From Lactobacillus sp. YT155 (GTDB lineage Bacteria > Bacillota > Bacilli > Lactobacillales > Lactobacillaceae): a stretch of DNA of 64,000 bases. Positions 1 to 8,583 of this stretch are shown piece after piece. A model generated the notes under the pieces. It saw nothing but the letters and a program-made list of their open reading frames with translations. It did not search any database and was not told the origin of the DNA. The position numbers and the translations under genes were made by a program. The DNA lies in the NCBI RefSeq assembly GCF_030504545.1, contig NZ_JAUKWP010000001.1, positions 107,254-171,253 on the forward strand, written 5' to 3'. How positions within the stretch are numbered: the first letter of the stretch is position 1; each line of letters opens with the position of its first letter.

Positions 1-84
1 TGTTTCTACAATCTTGTCAGCTGACTGATCAAGAATGCGATGTTCATAAGCTTTCAAACGAATACGAATCTTTTGACTTGCCAT
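1..84 (-). CDS. rpsJ: 30S ribosomal protein S10 (5' part only)
   Basis: The first 28 codons of S10 run off the left edge of the window. The N-terminus reads [16 protein letters not shown], which matches the very conserved S10 start ([16 protein letters not shown]). S10 is a small-subunit head protein and, in other bacteria, also the NusE antitermination factor. The start is fixed by a strong AAGGAGGT site six bases upstream (bases 90-98). It should be the first gene of the large S10-spc ribosomal operon that continues outside the window; fusA and two terminators lie upstream. Confidence 0.96.
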   Translation of the reverse strand, partial: MASQKIRIRLKAYEHRILDQSADKIVET

Positions 85-247
85 GGGGTTACCTCCTTCT
101 TGTCTTTAAAATGACCGGTTCAGTGGAAACTACCGCCACACTTGCCGTGGCAAAGCGGCCGGGTGTGTCGCAACCTCCCACTTCTTCACCGAGAGTATCT
201 ATAAAATACCCATTTGAGCATACTTGTCCCTTGGACAATCAGCACGA
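85..247 (-). promoter_or_regulatory. rpsJ 5' leader, probably structured
   Basis: About 155 bases separate the predicted transcription start (near 241) from rpsJ. The segment 120-165 is much richer in G+C than its surroundings and can fold: CCGC and GCGG arms enclose TTGC and GCAA arms. S10 operons of Firmicutes are known to carry autoregulatory leaders, so an r-protein-binding leader is likely, but I could not match it to a named family. Confidence 0.5.
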
Positions 248-275
248 GTTATATACTACTAGAAATCCCTATCAA
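248..275 (-). promoter_or_regulatory. Promoter of the S10 operon
   Basis: On the minus strand TTGATA (270-275) and TATAAC (248-253) are spaced by 16 bases. A second TTGATA lies directly upstream (276-281). The promoter sits just after the last terminator of the fusA transcript. Confidence 0.55.
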
Positions 276-316
276 TATCAAGGCTTTTTCGCACTTTTTT
301 GACCTTTTTTTGAGAT

Positions 317-343
317 AAAAAAAGAACCCGAACTTTCGAGTTC
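317..343 (-). terminator. Second terminator downstream of fusA
   Basis: The minus strand has an eight-pair stem (GAACTCGA / TCGGGTTC, one G-U) with an AAGT loop followed by seven T. It lies between the first terminator and the rpsJ promoter and acts as a backup stop. Confidence 0.75.
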
Positions 344-446
344 AAAAAGTGAAATTTTTGAGTAAAAAATAAAAAATTAACAAAATTTAAAACTTTTTTG
401 TCAGATTTTAAAATACATTCTAAAACTCAACATACTTCACCCAAAT

Positions 447-487
447 AAAAACGAGAAGAACTTCTTACGAAGTTACTTCTCGTTTTT
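447..487 (-). terminator. Terminator of the str operon (after fusA)
   Basis: A long hairpin with ACGAGAAG / CTTCTCGT arms, an inner AACTTC / GAAGTT pair and T tracts on both strands. It follows the fusA stop by about 30 bases. Its 16-base core (459-474) recurs exactly in the terminator at 63897-63936. Confidence 0.85.
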
Positions 488-519
488 CATTACTCGATAT
501 TTGAGTTTTTATATTTTAT

Positions 520-2628
520 TTATTCGTCTTCAGGGTTAACCATCTTACCACCATTTTCCTTGATGATATCCTCTTGGATACTCTTAGGAACTGGTTCGTA
601 ATGGTCCATAACCATGGTAAATGTACCACGACCTTGTGTTGCTGAACGAAGTGTTGTGGCATATCCAAACATTTCTGAAAGTGGCACATAAGCGTTAACT
701 AGTTGTGCGTTACCACGAGCTTCCATTCCTTCAACACGACCACGTCTAGCTGTAACGTGTCCCATAACATCACCTAAGTAATCTTCTGGAGCAACAATTT
801 CAACTTTCATGATTGGTTCAAGAATAACAGCACCAGCTGATTTAGCAGCATTTCTAAGTGCTAATGAAGCAGCAATCTTGAAGGCAGCTTCTGATGAATC
901 GACATCATGGTAACTACCATCATATAACTTAGCCTTAACATCGATTAATGGGAATCCAGCAAGGACACCATTCTTCATTGCTTCTTTAAGACCTTGTTCT
1001 ACTGAAGGAATATATTCACGAGGAACAACACCACCGACGATAGCATCTTCGAATTCGAAGCCTGCTCCTTCTTCATTAGGTGTAAATTCTACCCAAACGT
1101 CACCATATTGACCTTTACCACCAGATTGACGAACAAATTTACCTTGTGCTTGTGTTGACTTAGTGAATGTTTCACGGTAAGCAACTTGAGGAGCACCAAT
1201 TTGAGCTTCAACTTTAAATTCACGGCGTAGACGATCAACTTGAATATCTAAATGAAGTTCACCCATTCCTGAGATAAGAGTTTCACCTGTTTCAGGGTTT
1301 GTCTCAGCTCTAAATGTAGGATCTTCTTCAGCTAGTTTTTGCAAACCAACATCCAATTTATCACGGTCTTCTTTTGATTTAGGCTCAATAGAAACTTGGA
1401 TAACTGGTTCTGGAATCTCTAATGATTCAAGAATCAATGGATGTGCTGGATCAGTTAGTGAATCACCAGTTGTAGTATCTTTTAGTCCGATAGCTGCGGC
1501 GATATCACCAGAGAACACTTCAGGAATTTCGTTTCTGTGGTTAGAATGCATTTGTAGCAAACGACCAACACGTTCACGTTTTTCTTTAGTAGCGTTCAAT
1601 ACGTATGAACCTGATTCCAAAGTACCAGTGTACACACGGAAGAATGTCAAACGACCAACGAATGGGTCAGTGGCAATCTTAAATGCAAGTCCAGCAAATG
1701 GTTTGTCATCATCAGCCATAAGTGCAACTTCTGAATCGTCTGCAGGATCTGTAGCATTGTATGGTTTAACGTCAAGTGGTGATGGTAGGTAATCAACAAC
1801 CGCATCCATCAACATTTGAACACCTTTATTCTTGAAAGCTGAACCAGCTAACACTGGGTAGAATTCAAGGTTAATTGTTGCTTTTCTGATAGCATCTTTA
1901 AGTTCTTGTTTAGAGATTTCTTCTCCTTCAAGATACTTGCCCATGATGTCATCATCAACATCAGCAACAGCTTCGATCAATTCTTGACGACGTTTTTCAG
2001 CATCTTCTTTGTATTGATCAGGGATTTCAACTGTATCCCATTTTGAACCTAATTCATCTTCATCATAGATATCGGCAACCATTTCGATTAAGTCAATAAC
2101 ACCTTCGAATTGGTCTTCAGCACCGATAGGCATTTGGATAGCATGAGCGTTAGCTTGTAATCTATCTTCCAAAGTACTTACAGAGTAGTCAAAGTCAGCA
2201 CCGATTTTATCCATTTTGTTAACAAAAACGATTCTTGGAACTGAATATGTTGTAGCTTGACGCCAAACGTTTTCAGTTTGTGGTTCAACACCTGATTGAG
2301 CATCAAGAACTGTAATAGCTCCATCTAAAACACGAAGTGAACGTTCAACTTCGATAGTGAAGTCCACGTGTCCTGGGGTATCAATGATGTTGATACGGTT
2401 CTTTTTCCATTCAGCAGTTGTAGCAGCTGAAGTGATTGTAATACCACGTTCTTGTTCTTGTTCCATCCAGTCCATTTGTGAAGCACCTTCATGGGTTTCA
2501 CCGATTTTGTGGATTTTACCTGTATAGTACAAGATACGTTCTGTTGTAGTTGTTTTACCAGCATCAATATGAGCCATGATACCGATATTACGTGTATCTT
2601 CTAACGGGAATTCACGTTTATTAGCCAT
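520..2628 (-). CDS. fusA: Elongation factor G
   Basis: Translocation GTPase that moves tRNA and mRNA through the ribosome and acts in ribosome recycling; cytoplasmic. 702 residues, normal for EF-G. G motifs are visible: AHIDAGKTT (19-27), DTPGH (83-87) and NKMD (137-140), followed by the typical domains II-V. The start ATG has a GAGAGGAGAAA site. It is the third gene of the str operon after rpsL and rpsG, 43 bases behind rpsG. The gene encoding EF-Tu is not adjacent; transcription stops at two terminators before rpsJ. Confidence 0.98.
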   Translation of the reverse strand: MANKREFPLEDTRNIGIMAHIDAGKTTTTERILYYTGKIHKIGETHEGASQMDWMEQEQERGITITSAATTAEWKKNRINIIDTPGHVDFTIEVERSLRVLDGAITVLDAQSGVEPQTENVWRQATTYSVPRIVFVNKMDKIGADFDYSVSTLEDRLQANAHAIQMPIGAEDQFEGVIDLIEMVADIYDEDELGSKWDTVEIPDQYKEDAEKRRQELIEAVADVDDDIMGKYLEGEEISKQELKDAIRKATINLEFYPVLAGSAFKNKGVQMLMDAVVDYLPSPLDVKPYNATDPADDSEVALMADDDKPFAGLAFKIATDPFVGRLTFFRVYTGTLESGSYVLNATKEKRERVGRLLQMHSNHRNEIPEVFSGDIAAAIGLKDTTTGDSLTDPAHPLILESLEIPEPVIQVSIEPKSKEDRDKLDVGLQKLAEEDPTFRAETNPETGETLISGMGELHLDIQVDRLRREFKVEAQIGAPQVAYRETFTKSTQAQGKFVRQSGGKGQYGDVWVEFTPNEEGAGFEFEDAIVGGVVPREYIPSVEQGLKEAMKNGVLAGFPLIDVKAKLYDGSYHDVDSSEAAFKIAASLALRNAAKSAGAVILEPIMKVEIVAPEDYLGDVMGHVTARRGRVEGMEARGNAQLVNAYVPLSEMFGYATTLRSATQGRGTFTMVMDHYEPVPKSIQEDIIKENGGKMVNPEDE

Positions 2629-2671
2629 TAATTATGTTTCTCCTCTCGATTTTATCGACTAAACGATTTGA

Positions 2672-3142
2672 CTACCAACGGTAATGTGCAAAGGCACGGT
2701 TAGCATCAGCCATCTTATGAGTGTCTTCACGTTTCTTAACAGCAGCACCAGTATTGTTAGCTGCGTCCATAATTTCATTAGCTAGTCTGTCAACCATTGT
2801 ATGTTCACCACGTAGACGAGCATAGTTTGTCAACCAACGTAATCCAAGTGTTGTACGACGTTCTGGTCTAACTTCAATTGGAATTTGATAGTTTGAACCA
2901 CCAATACGACGAGCCTTAACTTCTAAGACCGGCATAATGTTGTTCATAGCTTCTTCAAATACTTCTGTAGGTTCATTCCCTGTAGTTTCTTTGATCTTAT
3001 CAAATGCAGCATAAATAATTTTTGATGATGTACCACGTTTACCATCTTTCATCACATGGTTAATCAAACGTGTTACTAATTTTGAGTTATAAATTGGATC
3101 AGGCAAAACATCACGTTTTGCTACGTTACCTTTTCTAGGCAT
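2672..3142 (-). CDS. rpsG: 30S ribosomal protein S7
   Basis: Primary 16S rRNA-binding protein that nucleates the head of the small subunit. 156 residues, the standard length, starting [16 protein letters not shown] and carrying the conserved [11 protein letters not shown] and R-rich RWL segments. It sits between rpsL (36 bases upstream) and fusA in the usual str operon order. A purine-rich GGAGGTAATC site precedes the ATG. In E. coli S7 represses its own operon; here this is unknown. Confidence 0.98.
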   Translation of the reverse strand: MPRKGNVAKRDVLPDPIYNSKLVTRLINHVMKDGKRGTSSKIIYAAFDKIKETTGNEPTEVFEEAMNNIMPVLEVKARRIGGSNYQIPIEVRPERRTTLGLRWLTNYARLRGEHTMVDRLANEIMDAANNTGAAVKKREDTHKMADANRAFAHYRW

Positions 3143-3178
3143 CAGATTACCTCCGGATATTTTCTAATAGTTTTTAAA

Positions 3179-3592
3179 TTATTTCTTAGGTCTTTTTGCA
3201 CCATATTTTGAACGGCTTTGCATACGGCCATCAACACCGGCAGTATCTAAAGCACCACGGATAACGTGATAACGAACACCAGGTAGATCTTTTACACGAC
3301 CACCACGGATAAGAACAACACTATGTTCTTGTAAGTTATGACCTTCACCAGGAATATATGCTGTAACTTCAATCAAGTTTGACAAACGTACACGAGCATA
3401 TTTACGTAAAGCTGAGTTAGGTTTCTTAGGTGTCATTGTTCCAACACGAGTTGCAACTCCACGCTTTTGAGGAGCTGGTGTGTCAGTCAATGATTTTTTC
3501 ATACTATTGTAACCAAAGTTCAAAGCAGGTGAATCTGACTTTGACTTCTGTGATTTACGACCTTTACGGACCAATTGGTTAATTGTTGGCAT
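3179..3592 (-). CDS. rpsL: 30S ribosomal protein S12
   Basis: Decoding-centre protein of the small subunit. I place the start at [13 protein letters not shown] (137 residues, the family length), preceded by TAGGAGGAA; an upstream in-frame start 42 bases away would add 14 residues not found in S12. The conserved KKPNSALRK and the loop carrying [10 protein letters not shown] are present. The two lysines where streptomycin resistance arises in other species are lysine here (TPKKPNS and GRVKDLPG), so the sensitive form is expected. First gene of the str operon. Confidence 0.98.
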   Translation of the reverse strand: MPTINQLVRKGRKSQKSKSDSPALNFGYNSMKKSLTDTPAPQKRGVATRVGTMTPKKPNSALRKYARVRLSNLIEVTAYIPGEGHNLQEHSVVLIRGGRVKDLPGVRYHVIRGALDTAGVDGRMQSRSKYGAKRPKK

Positions 3593-3769
3593 TAAAAGGT
3601 TCCTCCTATGTAATTTATTATGGTTTAAATACACACATCCAGGCGTTTCATTTTTGATTAAAATAAAATACCACCGACGTGGTTTGATGGCTTATCTTCA
3701 CAAGACAGAGTCCTGTCGCTACTAAAAAGCACATTTATTAATTTACCACCGATTCAGGGTAGTTGTCAA
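3593..3769 (-). promoter_or_regulatory. str operon promoter and leader
   Basis: Minus-strand TTGACA (3764-3769) and TAAATT (3740-3745) are spaced by 18 bases, giving a start near 3733 and a leader of about 140 bases. The leader holds two hairpins: GACAG / CTGTC (3704-3717) and ACCAC / GTGGT (3670-3683). The second is followed by ATTTTATTTT and so looks like a weak terminator ahead of rpsL. Attenuation is inference. Confidence 0.55.
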
Positions 3770-3812
3770 TATAATTCTGTATTGATTTGCGTAATTATTA
3801 TTGAGGTGAATT

Positions 3813-4478
3813 ATGTTTATTTTATATGTTTTTTTAATTTTTATTTTAAGTGCTTGCTGCTGTTCGTTTTTAAATTTAGTTGCCATGCGTCTGCCTAAAA
3901 ATGAAAGTATTGTTTCTCCCCGCTCCCATTGCGATTACTGCTCCACTCAATTGAAATGGTTTGAACTAATTCCTATCTTAGGCTATGCGATAAATCGCAC
4001 TCGTTGCCGTTATTGTAACTTGCGAATATCGCTGTATTTTCCTCTAACAGAATTAGTTTTTGGATTGTCGACTACTTATATTTATTTCACTCAAGAACTA
4101 GTGGTTGAGAAAATTGTACTATTAAGTCTACTGCTCTTCTTTGCTTGCATGGATTATTGTTACCAAGTCGTAATGCCATTCTTCTTTGCCCCTGCACTTT
4201 TACTAATGTTCTATTATCCATTTTCAATAGCCCATTTTGCAATATTTTTTGTCTGTCTCTTTAGTTTCTCTCGTCTGACTCATGGTTTAGGAATGGGCGA
4301 CGTTGAAGTTCTTTCTTTTTTAGCTCTATTTCTTCCTATTATTTCATGTTTGTGGATTATCGTTCTTGCCAGTTTCTTATGTCTGGTACTCGAATTATGT
4401 TACAAGGTTAGATTCAAAAAAATCAGTTTCGTTCCTTATATATATTTTGCTACGGTTTTAGTCACAATATTAGAATAA
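3813..4478 (+). CDS. comC: Type IV prepilin peptidase (ComC/PilD family)
   Basis: Membrane aspartic protease that cleaves and N-methylates prepilin-like proteins; in Firmicutes it processes the competence pseudopilins (ComG). 221 residues. The N-terminal half has two CxxC pairs (Cys40/43 and Cys65/68) as in the zinc-binding cytoplasmic loop. The two catalytic aspartates are Asp114 (FACMDY) and Asp163 in the GMGD motif. About seven hydrophobic segments follow. The start has a GAGGTG site. It lies divergently from rpsL with only about 80 bases between the rpsL transcription start and this ATG. It stands alone; no other competence gene is in the window. Confidence 0.9.
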   Translation: MFILYVFLIFILSACCCSFLNLVAMRLPKNESIVSPRSHCDYCSTQLKWFELIPILGYAINRTRCRYCNLRISLYFPLTELVFGLSTTYIYFTQELVVEKIVLLSLLLFFACMDYCYQVVMPFFFAPALLLMFYYPFSIAHFAIFFVCLFSFSRLTHGLGMGDVEVLSFLALFLPIISCLWIIVLASFLCLVLELCYKVRFKKISFVPYIYFATVLVTILE

Positions 4479-4565
4479 TGTTTACATCTTCTTTTTAGTA
4501 ATCGCTTTGTTTGTTGACTGAATTAATATATTATAAAGAAAACAACTCATTGAGCAGGAAAAATA

Positions 4566-5582
4566 ATGAAATATACAATGAAAGATATTGCTAAAAAAGC
4601 AAACGTCTCCGTGACAACGGTCTCTTTAGTTTTAAACAATCGGATTTCTAGAATATCAGAATCCAAAAAAAGAGAAATAAAAAATATTGCTAAAGAAATG
4701 AATTACCATCCTAATTCAGCTGCTGTTTCATTAAGCAGACAAGTTAGCTATAACATTGCACTCATTGTTCCCGATATCACTAACCCTTTTTTCTCGAGTT
4801 TAGTAAAACAAGTTAGTATTGATTTATATTCTAAAGGTTACAATGTTTTGCTTTTTAATAGTGATAATTCATATGAATTAGAAAGAAAAGCTATTCAACG
4901 GTTTGATTATCAAGGAGTTGATGGAATTTTGCTAGTTCCTTCTAATGAATTTTTCTCTCAAAAAAAACAAACCTTAAATAACCTTATAAGTAGCACAGAA
5001 AAGCCAATTATCTTATTAAACGCTGAAACTGACTTACAAATGAGTTATGTCAATTTCGATAATTTTAAAGGCGCACAAATGGCAACACAATTGTTGATAG
5101 ACAACAATATTGAAAAAATTGCTTTTATTCGAGGTGGGAATAACTTCGTAAATGCCAATCAACGACTCCTTGGCTATGAAGAAACTATGAAGCAAAATGA
5201 GAAAAAAGTTGATAAGAATCTCATTTTTCAAGGCGACTACTCAATGGCTTGCGGATATAAATTAGCATCAAAAATACTATCAAACTCTGACATTAAAGGG
5301 ATAGTTAGTTCAAATGATTTAATGTTATTCGGAATAATTAAATGGGCTAAAGAAAATGACAAAGATATTTTCAATCTATTAGCAATGGTCAGTTTTGATA
5401 ACACGCCTTATTCAGAAATTCTGGAAAAACCACTTACTACAATAGATCAAGATACTCAAAAAATGGCCTCAGAAGCTGTCGAGGTACTACTCGAATCAAT
5501 TAATTCAAACAAAAAGAATATCCAAAAAATCATTATCGACCCTCATTTGATCGTAAGAAAATCAGATAAATTACATAATTAA
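4566..5582 (+). CDS. LacI/GalR-family transcription regulator
   Basis: 338 residues. An N-terminal LacI helix-turn-helix (residues 4-24, TMKDIAKKANVSVTTVSLVL) with hinge helix is followed by a periplasmic-binding-like sensor domain (about 60-330; NIALIVPDITNPFFSSLV, typical of RbsR/CcpA-like members). The ATG is preceded by GCAGGA. The downstream operon at 5714-8551 carries an 18-base perfect palindrome with a central CG (5667-5684), the usual form of a LacI-family operator, so local repression is inferred. The effector is unknown; a sugar or nucleoside is usual for the family, although the operon holds no sugar enzymes. Confidence 0.9.
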   Translation: MKYTMKDIAKKANVSVTTVSLVLNNRISRISESKKREIKNIAKEMNYHPNSAAVSLSRQVSYNIALIVPDITNPFFSSLVKQVSIDLYSKGYNVLLFNSDNSYELERKAIQRFDYQGVDGILLVPSNEFFSQKKQTLNNLISSTEKPIILLNAETDLQMSYVNFDNFKGAQMATQLLIDNNIEKIAFIRGGNNFVNANQRLLGYEETMKQNEKKVDKNLIFQGDYSMACGYKLASKILSNSDIKGIVSSNDLMLFGIIKWAKENDKDIFNLLAMVSFDNTPYSEILEKPLTTIDQDTQKMASEAVEVLLESINSNKKNIQKIIIDPHLIVRKSDKLHN

Positions 5583-5625
5583 TTGACAACAATCATCAGC
5601 ATGATATATATTGTACACAAGGTAA

Positions 5626-5639
5626 TGAAATCGCTTACA
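5626..5639 (+). promoter_or_regulatory. cre site (CcpA operator)
   Basis: TGAAATCGCTTACA fits the cre consensus TGWAANCGNTNWCA. A TTGACA-16-TATATA promoter (5583-5588, 5605-5610) lies just upstream. The site overlaps the 5' arm of the hairpin at 5633-5651. Confidence 0.7.
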
Positions 5640-5659
5640 GAATTAGTAAGCTTTTTTTT
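5633..5659 (+). terminator. Terminator between the LacI gene and its target operon
   Basis: GCTTAC, a seven-base loop, GTAAGC and then eight T. It lies 50 bases after the regulator's stop codon. It could end the regulator's transcript or attenuate one started at 5583. Confidence 0.7.
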
Positions 5660-5666
5660 ACCAAAA

Positions 5667-5684
5667 TGATAAACCGGTTTATCA
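5667..5684 (+). promoter_or_regulatory. LacI-type operator palindrome
   Basis: TGATAAACCGGTTTATCA is an 18-base perfect palindrome with a central CG. It lies between the terminator and the ribosome site of the gene at 5714, next to the LacI-family gene, and is probably its binding site. Confidence 0.7.
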
Positions 5685-5713
5685 ATTAATAACAAGGAGA
5701 TTTTAGTTTTACT

Positions 5714-6463
5714 ATGATAAAAATTTTATTAGCTGGAGAGTCTTGGATTTCTACAACAACTGAATACAAAGGATACGATTCATTTACCAATACTAAGTTA
5801 GAGATTGGCTGTACAGCTCTTCTTAAAGAATTTGAGAATTTGAACTATCAAGTTACTCACATACTGGCCCATGATGTTCCCGAAAAATTCCCATGGTCTA
5901 TTGATGAACTAAATCAATACGATGTAGTTATCTTATCTGACATCGGGTCAAACTCTTTGGCACTTTCTCAAAAAGTGTTCGATTCTGGTCGGCCAACTAT
6001 TAATCGAATGGAATTACTTAAAAACTGGGTAATGGATGGTGGATCACTCATGATGGCAGGTGGGTACTTGTCTTTTGGTGGTTTTGAAGGAAAAGGACAT
6101 TATCATCACACTCCTATCGAAGATGTTCTACCAGTCAACGTTCTGCCTTATGATGATCGAATTGAAGTGCCTGACGGCCGTATTCCACAAACAAGTAAAG
6201 CCAACTCTATTAGTAGTGATTTAGGTGATTTTCCACCTGTTCTTGGCTATCAAGAAACATCAGTTAAGGAAAGCAGCGAAATACTAATGACTATTGATGA
6301 AACTCCACTTTTGGTTATTGGAAAGTCTGGAAAAGGTAGAAGTTTAGTTTACACAAGTGATATTGCTCCACACTGGGCATCTCAGGAATTTATGAGCTGG
6401 TCACATTATGGCGAATTCTTTTCACGATGCATCAAATGGTTAGCAAATGATCTTGAAGTTTAA
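5714..6463 (+). CDS. Cytosolic glutamine-amidotransferase-like protein (GATase1-like)
   Basis: 249 residues with the class I GATase-like fold of the PF07090 type: KILLAGESW at the start, a Rossmann-like QYDVVILSDIGSN segment (about 68-80) and GGSLMMAGGYLSFGG (about 109-123). No signal peptide or membrane segment. Biochemical function of this family is not established; I see no clear catalytic Cys-His-Glu triad. First gene of a three-gene operon with a YdcZ transporter (36 bases downstream) and a cholylglycine-hydrolase-family protein. The GGAG site is 14 bases from the ATG, further than usual; no in-frame alternative exists. Confidence 0.75.
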   Translation: MIKILLAGESWISTTTEYKGYDSFTNTKLEIGCTALLKEFENLNYQVTHILAHDVPEKFPWSIDELNQYDVVILSDIGSNSLALSQKVFDSGRPTINRMELLKNWVMDGGSLMMAGGYLSFGGFEGKGHYHHTPIEDVLPVNVLPYDDRIEVPDGRIPQTSKANSISSDLGDFPPVLGYQETSVKESSEILMTIDETPLLVIGKSGKGRSLVYTSDIAPHWASQEFMSWSHYGEFFSRCIKWLANDLEV

Positions 6464-6499
6464 GCAGATTATGTCTATTTTGAAAAGGAGACAATTAAT

Positions 6500-7480
6500 A
6501 TGAATGCAAAAGGTAACTCAGAAAAAACAGTAGTTGTTCCTCTATTGGTAATTGCAACAATACTCGCGGGTATGCTTTCTCCAATGCAATCCGCAGTTAA
6601 TGGTCAAGTTGGAAAAGTTATGAATGACGGAAACGCTTCTGCAGTTGTTTCATTTGGATCCGGTTTAGTTGTTATGGCAATTATTATTTTGGCAAGAAAA
6701 TCAACCCGAAAACAATTTGCTTCTATTCCTAAGAAAATTTCATCACACAGTATTCCATGGTGGAATTGGTTAGCAGGTAGTTGTGGAGCTATGATTGTTT
6801 TCTCTGAAGGTGCTACAGCTTCTATTCTGGGAGTAGCCACTTTTCAGACCACATTAATTTCAGGTATGGTTATTTCAGGTCTAATTTGCGATCGACTAGG
6901 TATCGGTGTTGAAGAAAAGCAACCGTTCAATTTTGCGAGAATTATGGGAGCTTTACTGGCTATTGTTGCTACAATATTAGTTGTTATGCCTAATTGGCAC
7001 GCTCCTAAAGTTGTTGCACTAGCTGTTCTTCCCTTTATTGGTGGATTGCTAGCAGGTTGGCAACCGGCTGGGAATTCTGCTGTTGCTCATGAAACTGGTT
7101 CAATGCTTGTATCAATTACATGGAACTTTATTATCGGATTTTCATTACTCGGTGGTGTATTACTTGTTCGTGTCCTTATGGGTCAAATCAGTATCTCTCT
7201 TCCAACAACATGGTGGATGTACTTAGGTGGACCACTAGGATTGCTTTCAATCGCTTTAATGGCTTTATTAGTACGCGGCTTAGGATTATTACTACTAGGA
7301 TTAGCTTCAACTGCTGGACAATTGATAGGATCCGTTTTAATTGATTGGTTAATTCCTGATTTAGGAAATAAAGTCTATCTATTAACTATAGTAGGAGCAG
7401 TCGTAGCATTATTAGGTGCTGGTATTGCGATGATTCCTTCTAGCAATAAAAAAGTTAAACTTGATGAAATTGAAAATTAG
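6500..7480 (+). CDS. DMT-superfamily membrane transporter, YdcZ (DUF606) type
   Basis: 326 residues, almost wholly hydrophobic, with about ten membrane helices. Two related halves are visible: one begins PLLVIATILAGMLSPMQSAVNGQVG and the other VLPFIGGLLAGWQPAGNSAVA. This internal duplication is the mark of fused YdcZ/DUF606 proteins in the drug/metabolite transporter superfamily. The substrate is unknown. It has a strong AAGGAG site and sits between the GATase-like gene and the hydrolase gene, so it may import the hydrolase's substrate or export a product (inference). Confidence 0.85.
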   Translation: MNAKGNSEKTVVVPLLVIATILAGMLSPMQSAVNGQVGKVMNDGNASAVVSFGSGLVVMAIIILARKSTRKQFASIPKKISSHSIPWWNWLAGSCGAMIVFSEGATASILGVATFQTTLISGMVISGLICDRLGIGVEEKQPFNFARIMGALLAIVATILVVMPNWHAPKVVALAVLPFIGGLLAGWQPAGNSAVAHETGSMLVSITWNFIIGFSLLGGVLLVRVLMGQISISLPTTWWMYLGGPLGLLSIALMALLVRGLGLLLLGLASTAGQLIGSVLIDWLIPDLGNKVYLLTIVGAVVALLGAGIAMIPSSNKKVKLDEIEN

Positions 7481-7495
7481 TAAAGGAGACTACAA

Positions 7496-8551
7496 ATGGC
7501 ATGTACTGGTATTGGATTAACAAGTAAACAAGGCAATCCCTTTTGGGCAAGAACACAAGATTTCGAACAGCATTTTGAATACTCTGGTGTTAAAATTCCA
7601 AAAGGTTATACATTTTCCTCTGCATTTACACCATTCAAATCAGAAAAATTTGTCATGGGAATTGTATGGGCAAATGACGTACGAGAAGCTCCTGTAATTT
7701 TAGATGGAATCAATGAGGACGGAATTTGTGGAGGTTCTTTCTACTTTGATCATTTCTATAAATACTCAGATACTGATTCAATAACTAAATCTGGAAAAAC
7801 ACCGATTCGTGGCGAAGAACTATGTACCTGGATTTTGACTCATTATAGTAGTTTAGATGAAATCAAAAATAATCTTTCGAATGATATTGAAATAACAAAT
7901 GAACCTGGACCAATGATGGGTATGTCAGTCCCACAACATTGCGTATTCAACGATGAAACTGGCCGTTCAATTGTTGTCGAGCCATCAGTTAATCATGGTT
8001 TCTCATTCTTTGAAAATCCTTTAGGAGTTTTCACTAACGCTCCTACCTTTGATTGGCATCTAAGTAATTTAAAAACGTGGTTAGAAAGAATAAGTAAAAG
8101 AACCTATTCATATGACGTCAATGAACCAATTAATTCATTTAATTTAGACGAATTCACAACTGGTCTGGTGGGTATCCCCGCTGATTACAAACCAGAATCA
8201 CGCTTTTTAAGAGCTTCAATGGCAAAATTGTTATCAATCAAAGTTGATGACGAAGATACTTTGAACCAAATCTTTCAACTCTTGACTACTGTGAATACTC
8301 CCAAAGGTTTGTTACGTATTCATCAAGAAAAAGAGGTTCTAGTTCCTTGGACTCAATACACATCAGGTTATGATATTAAAAATAAGAAGCTCTACGCTTA
8401 TACCTATGACAATCAAAATCTTAAAGTTTTGGAGTATGGAGATTTTAAAGATTGGTCTAAAGAAATAGAATATTATACTTTTATTTCACCAAGAAAAGCT
8501 GAGCCATTCACAAAAATCAGTGACTGGAAGACTGGTGATATTACATTATAG
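7496..8551 (+). CDS. Cholylglycine hydrolase / penicillin V acylase family Ntn hydrolase
   Basis: 351 residues. Family members cut linear C-N amide bonds (conjugated bile salts, penicillin V, acyl-homoserine lactones or N-acyl amino acids). The expected residues are seen: nucleophile Cys3, Arg19 and Asp22 (ARTQDFE), Asn181 (TNAPTFDWH) and an Arg in ESRFLRA (236/239). The Cys follows Met-Ala, not Met alone, so Ala2 must also be removed to expose it; bile salt hydrolases normally have Cys2. No signal peptide, so the enzyme is cytosolic. Last gene of the LacI-linked operon, 15 bases after the transporter, with an AAAGGAG site. The substrate cannot be told from sequence. Confidence 0.85.
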   Translation: MACTGIGLTSKQGNPFWARTQDFEQHFEYSGVKIPKGYTFSSAFTPFKSEKFVMGIVWANDVREAPVILDGINEDGICGGSFYFDHFYKYSDTDSITKSGKTPIRGEELCTWILTHYSSLDEIKNNLSNDIEITNEPGPMMGMSVPQHCVFNDETGRSIVVEPSVNHGFSFFENPLGVFTNAPTFDWHLSNLKTWLERISKRTYSYDVNEPINSFNLDEFTTGLVGIPADYKPESRFLRASMAKLLSIKVDDEDTLNQIFQLLTTVNTPKGLLRIHQEKEVLVPWTQYTSGYDIKNKKLYAYTYDNQNLKVLEYGDFKDWSKEIEYYTFISPRKAEPFTKISDWKTGDITL

Positions 8552-8553
8552 TA

Positions 8554-8583
8554 AAAAGACATCCCCAAGGGATGTCTTTTTAT
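8554..8583 (+). terminator. Terminator after the hydrolase operon
   Basis: GACATCCC / GGGATGTC with a CAA loop, flanked by A and T tracts, so it can act on both strands and also serves the minus gene ending at 8580. A near-identical hairpin follows rpoC (10151-10179). Confidence 0.85.

Noticed and set aside
78..302. 74-codon plus ORF across the rpsJ leader
   Set aside because: It is antisense to the rpsJ promoter and leader and has no family features.
3770..3812. Competence sigma-factor box upstream of comC
   Set aside because: Some similarity to AT-rich competence boxes can be imagined, but no convincing match was found.
4500..4545. Promoter of the LacI gene
   Set aside because: TTGACT and TATAAA are present but only 12 bases apart; other pairings are weak, so none is claimed.
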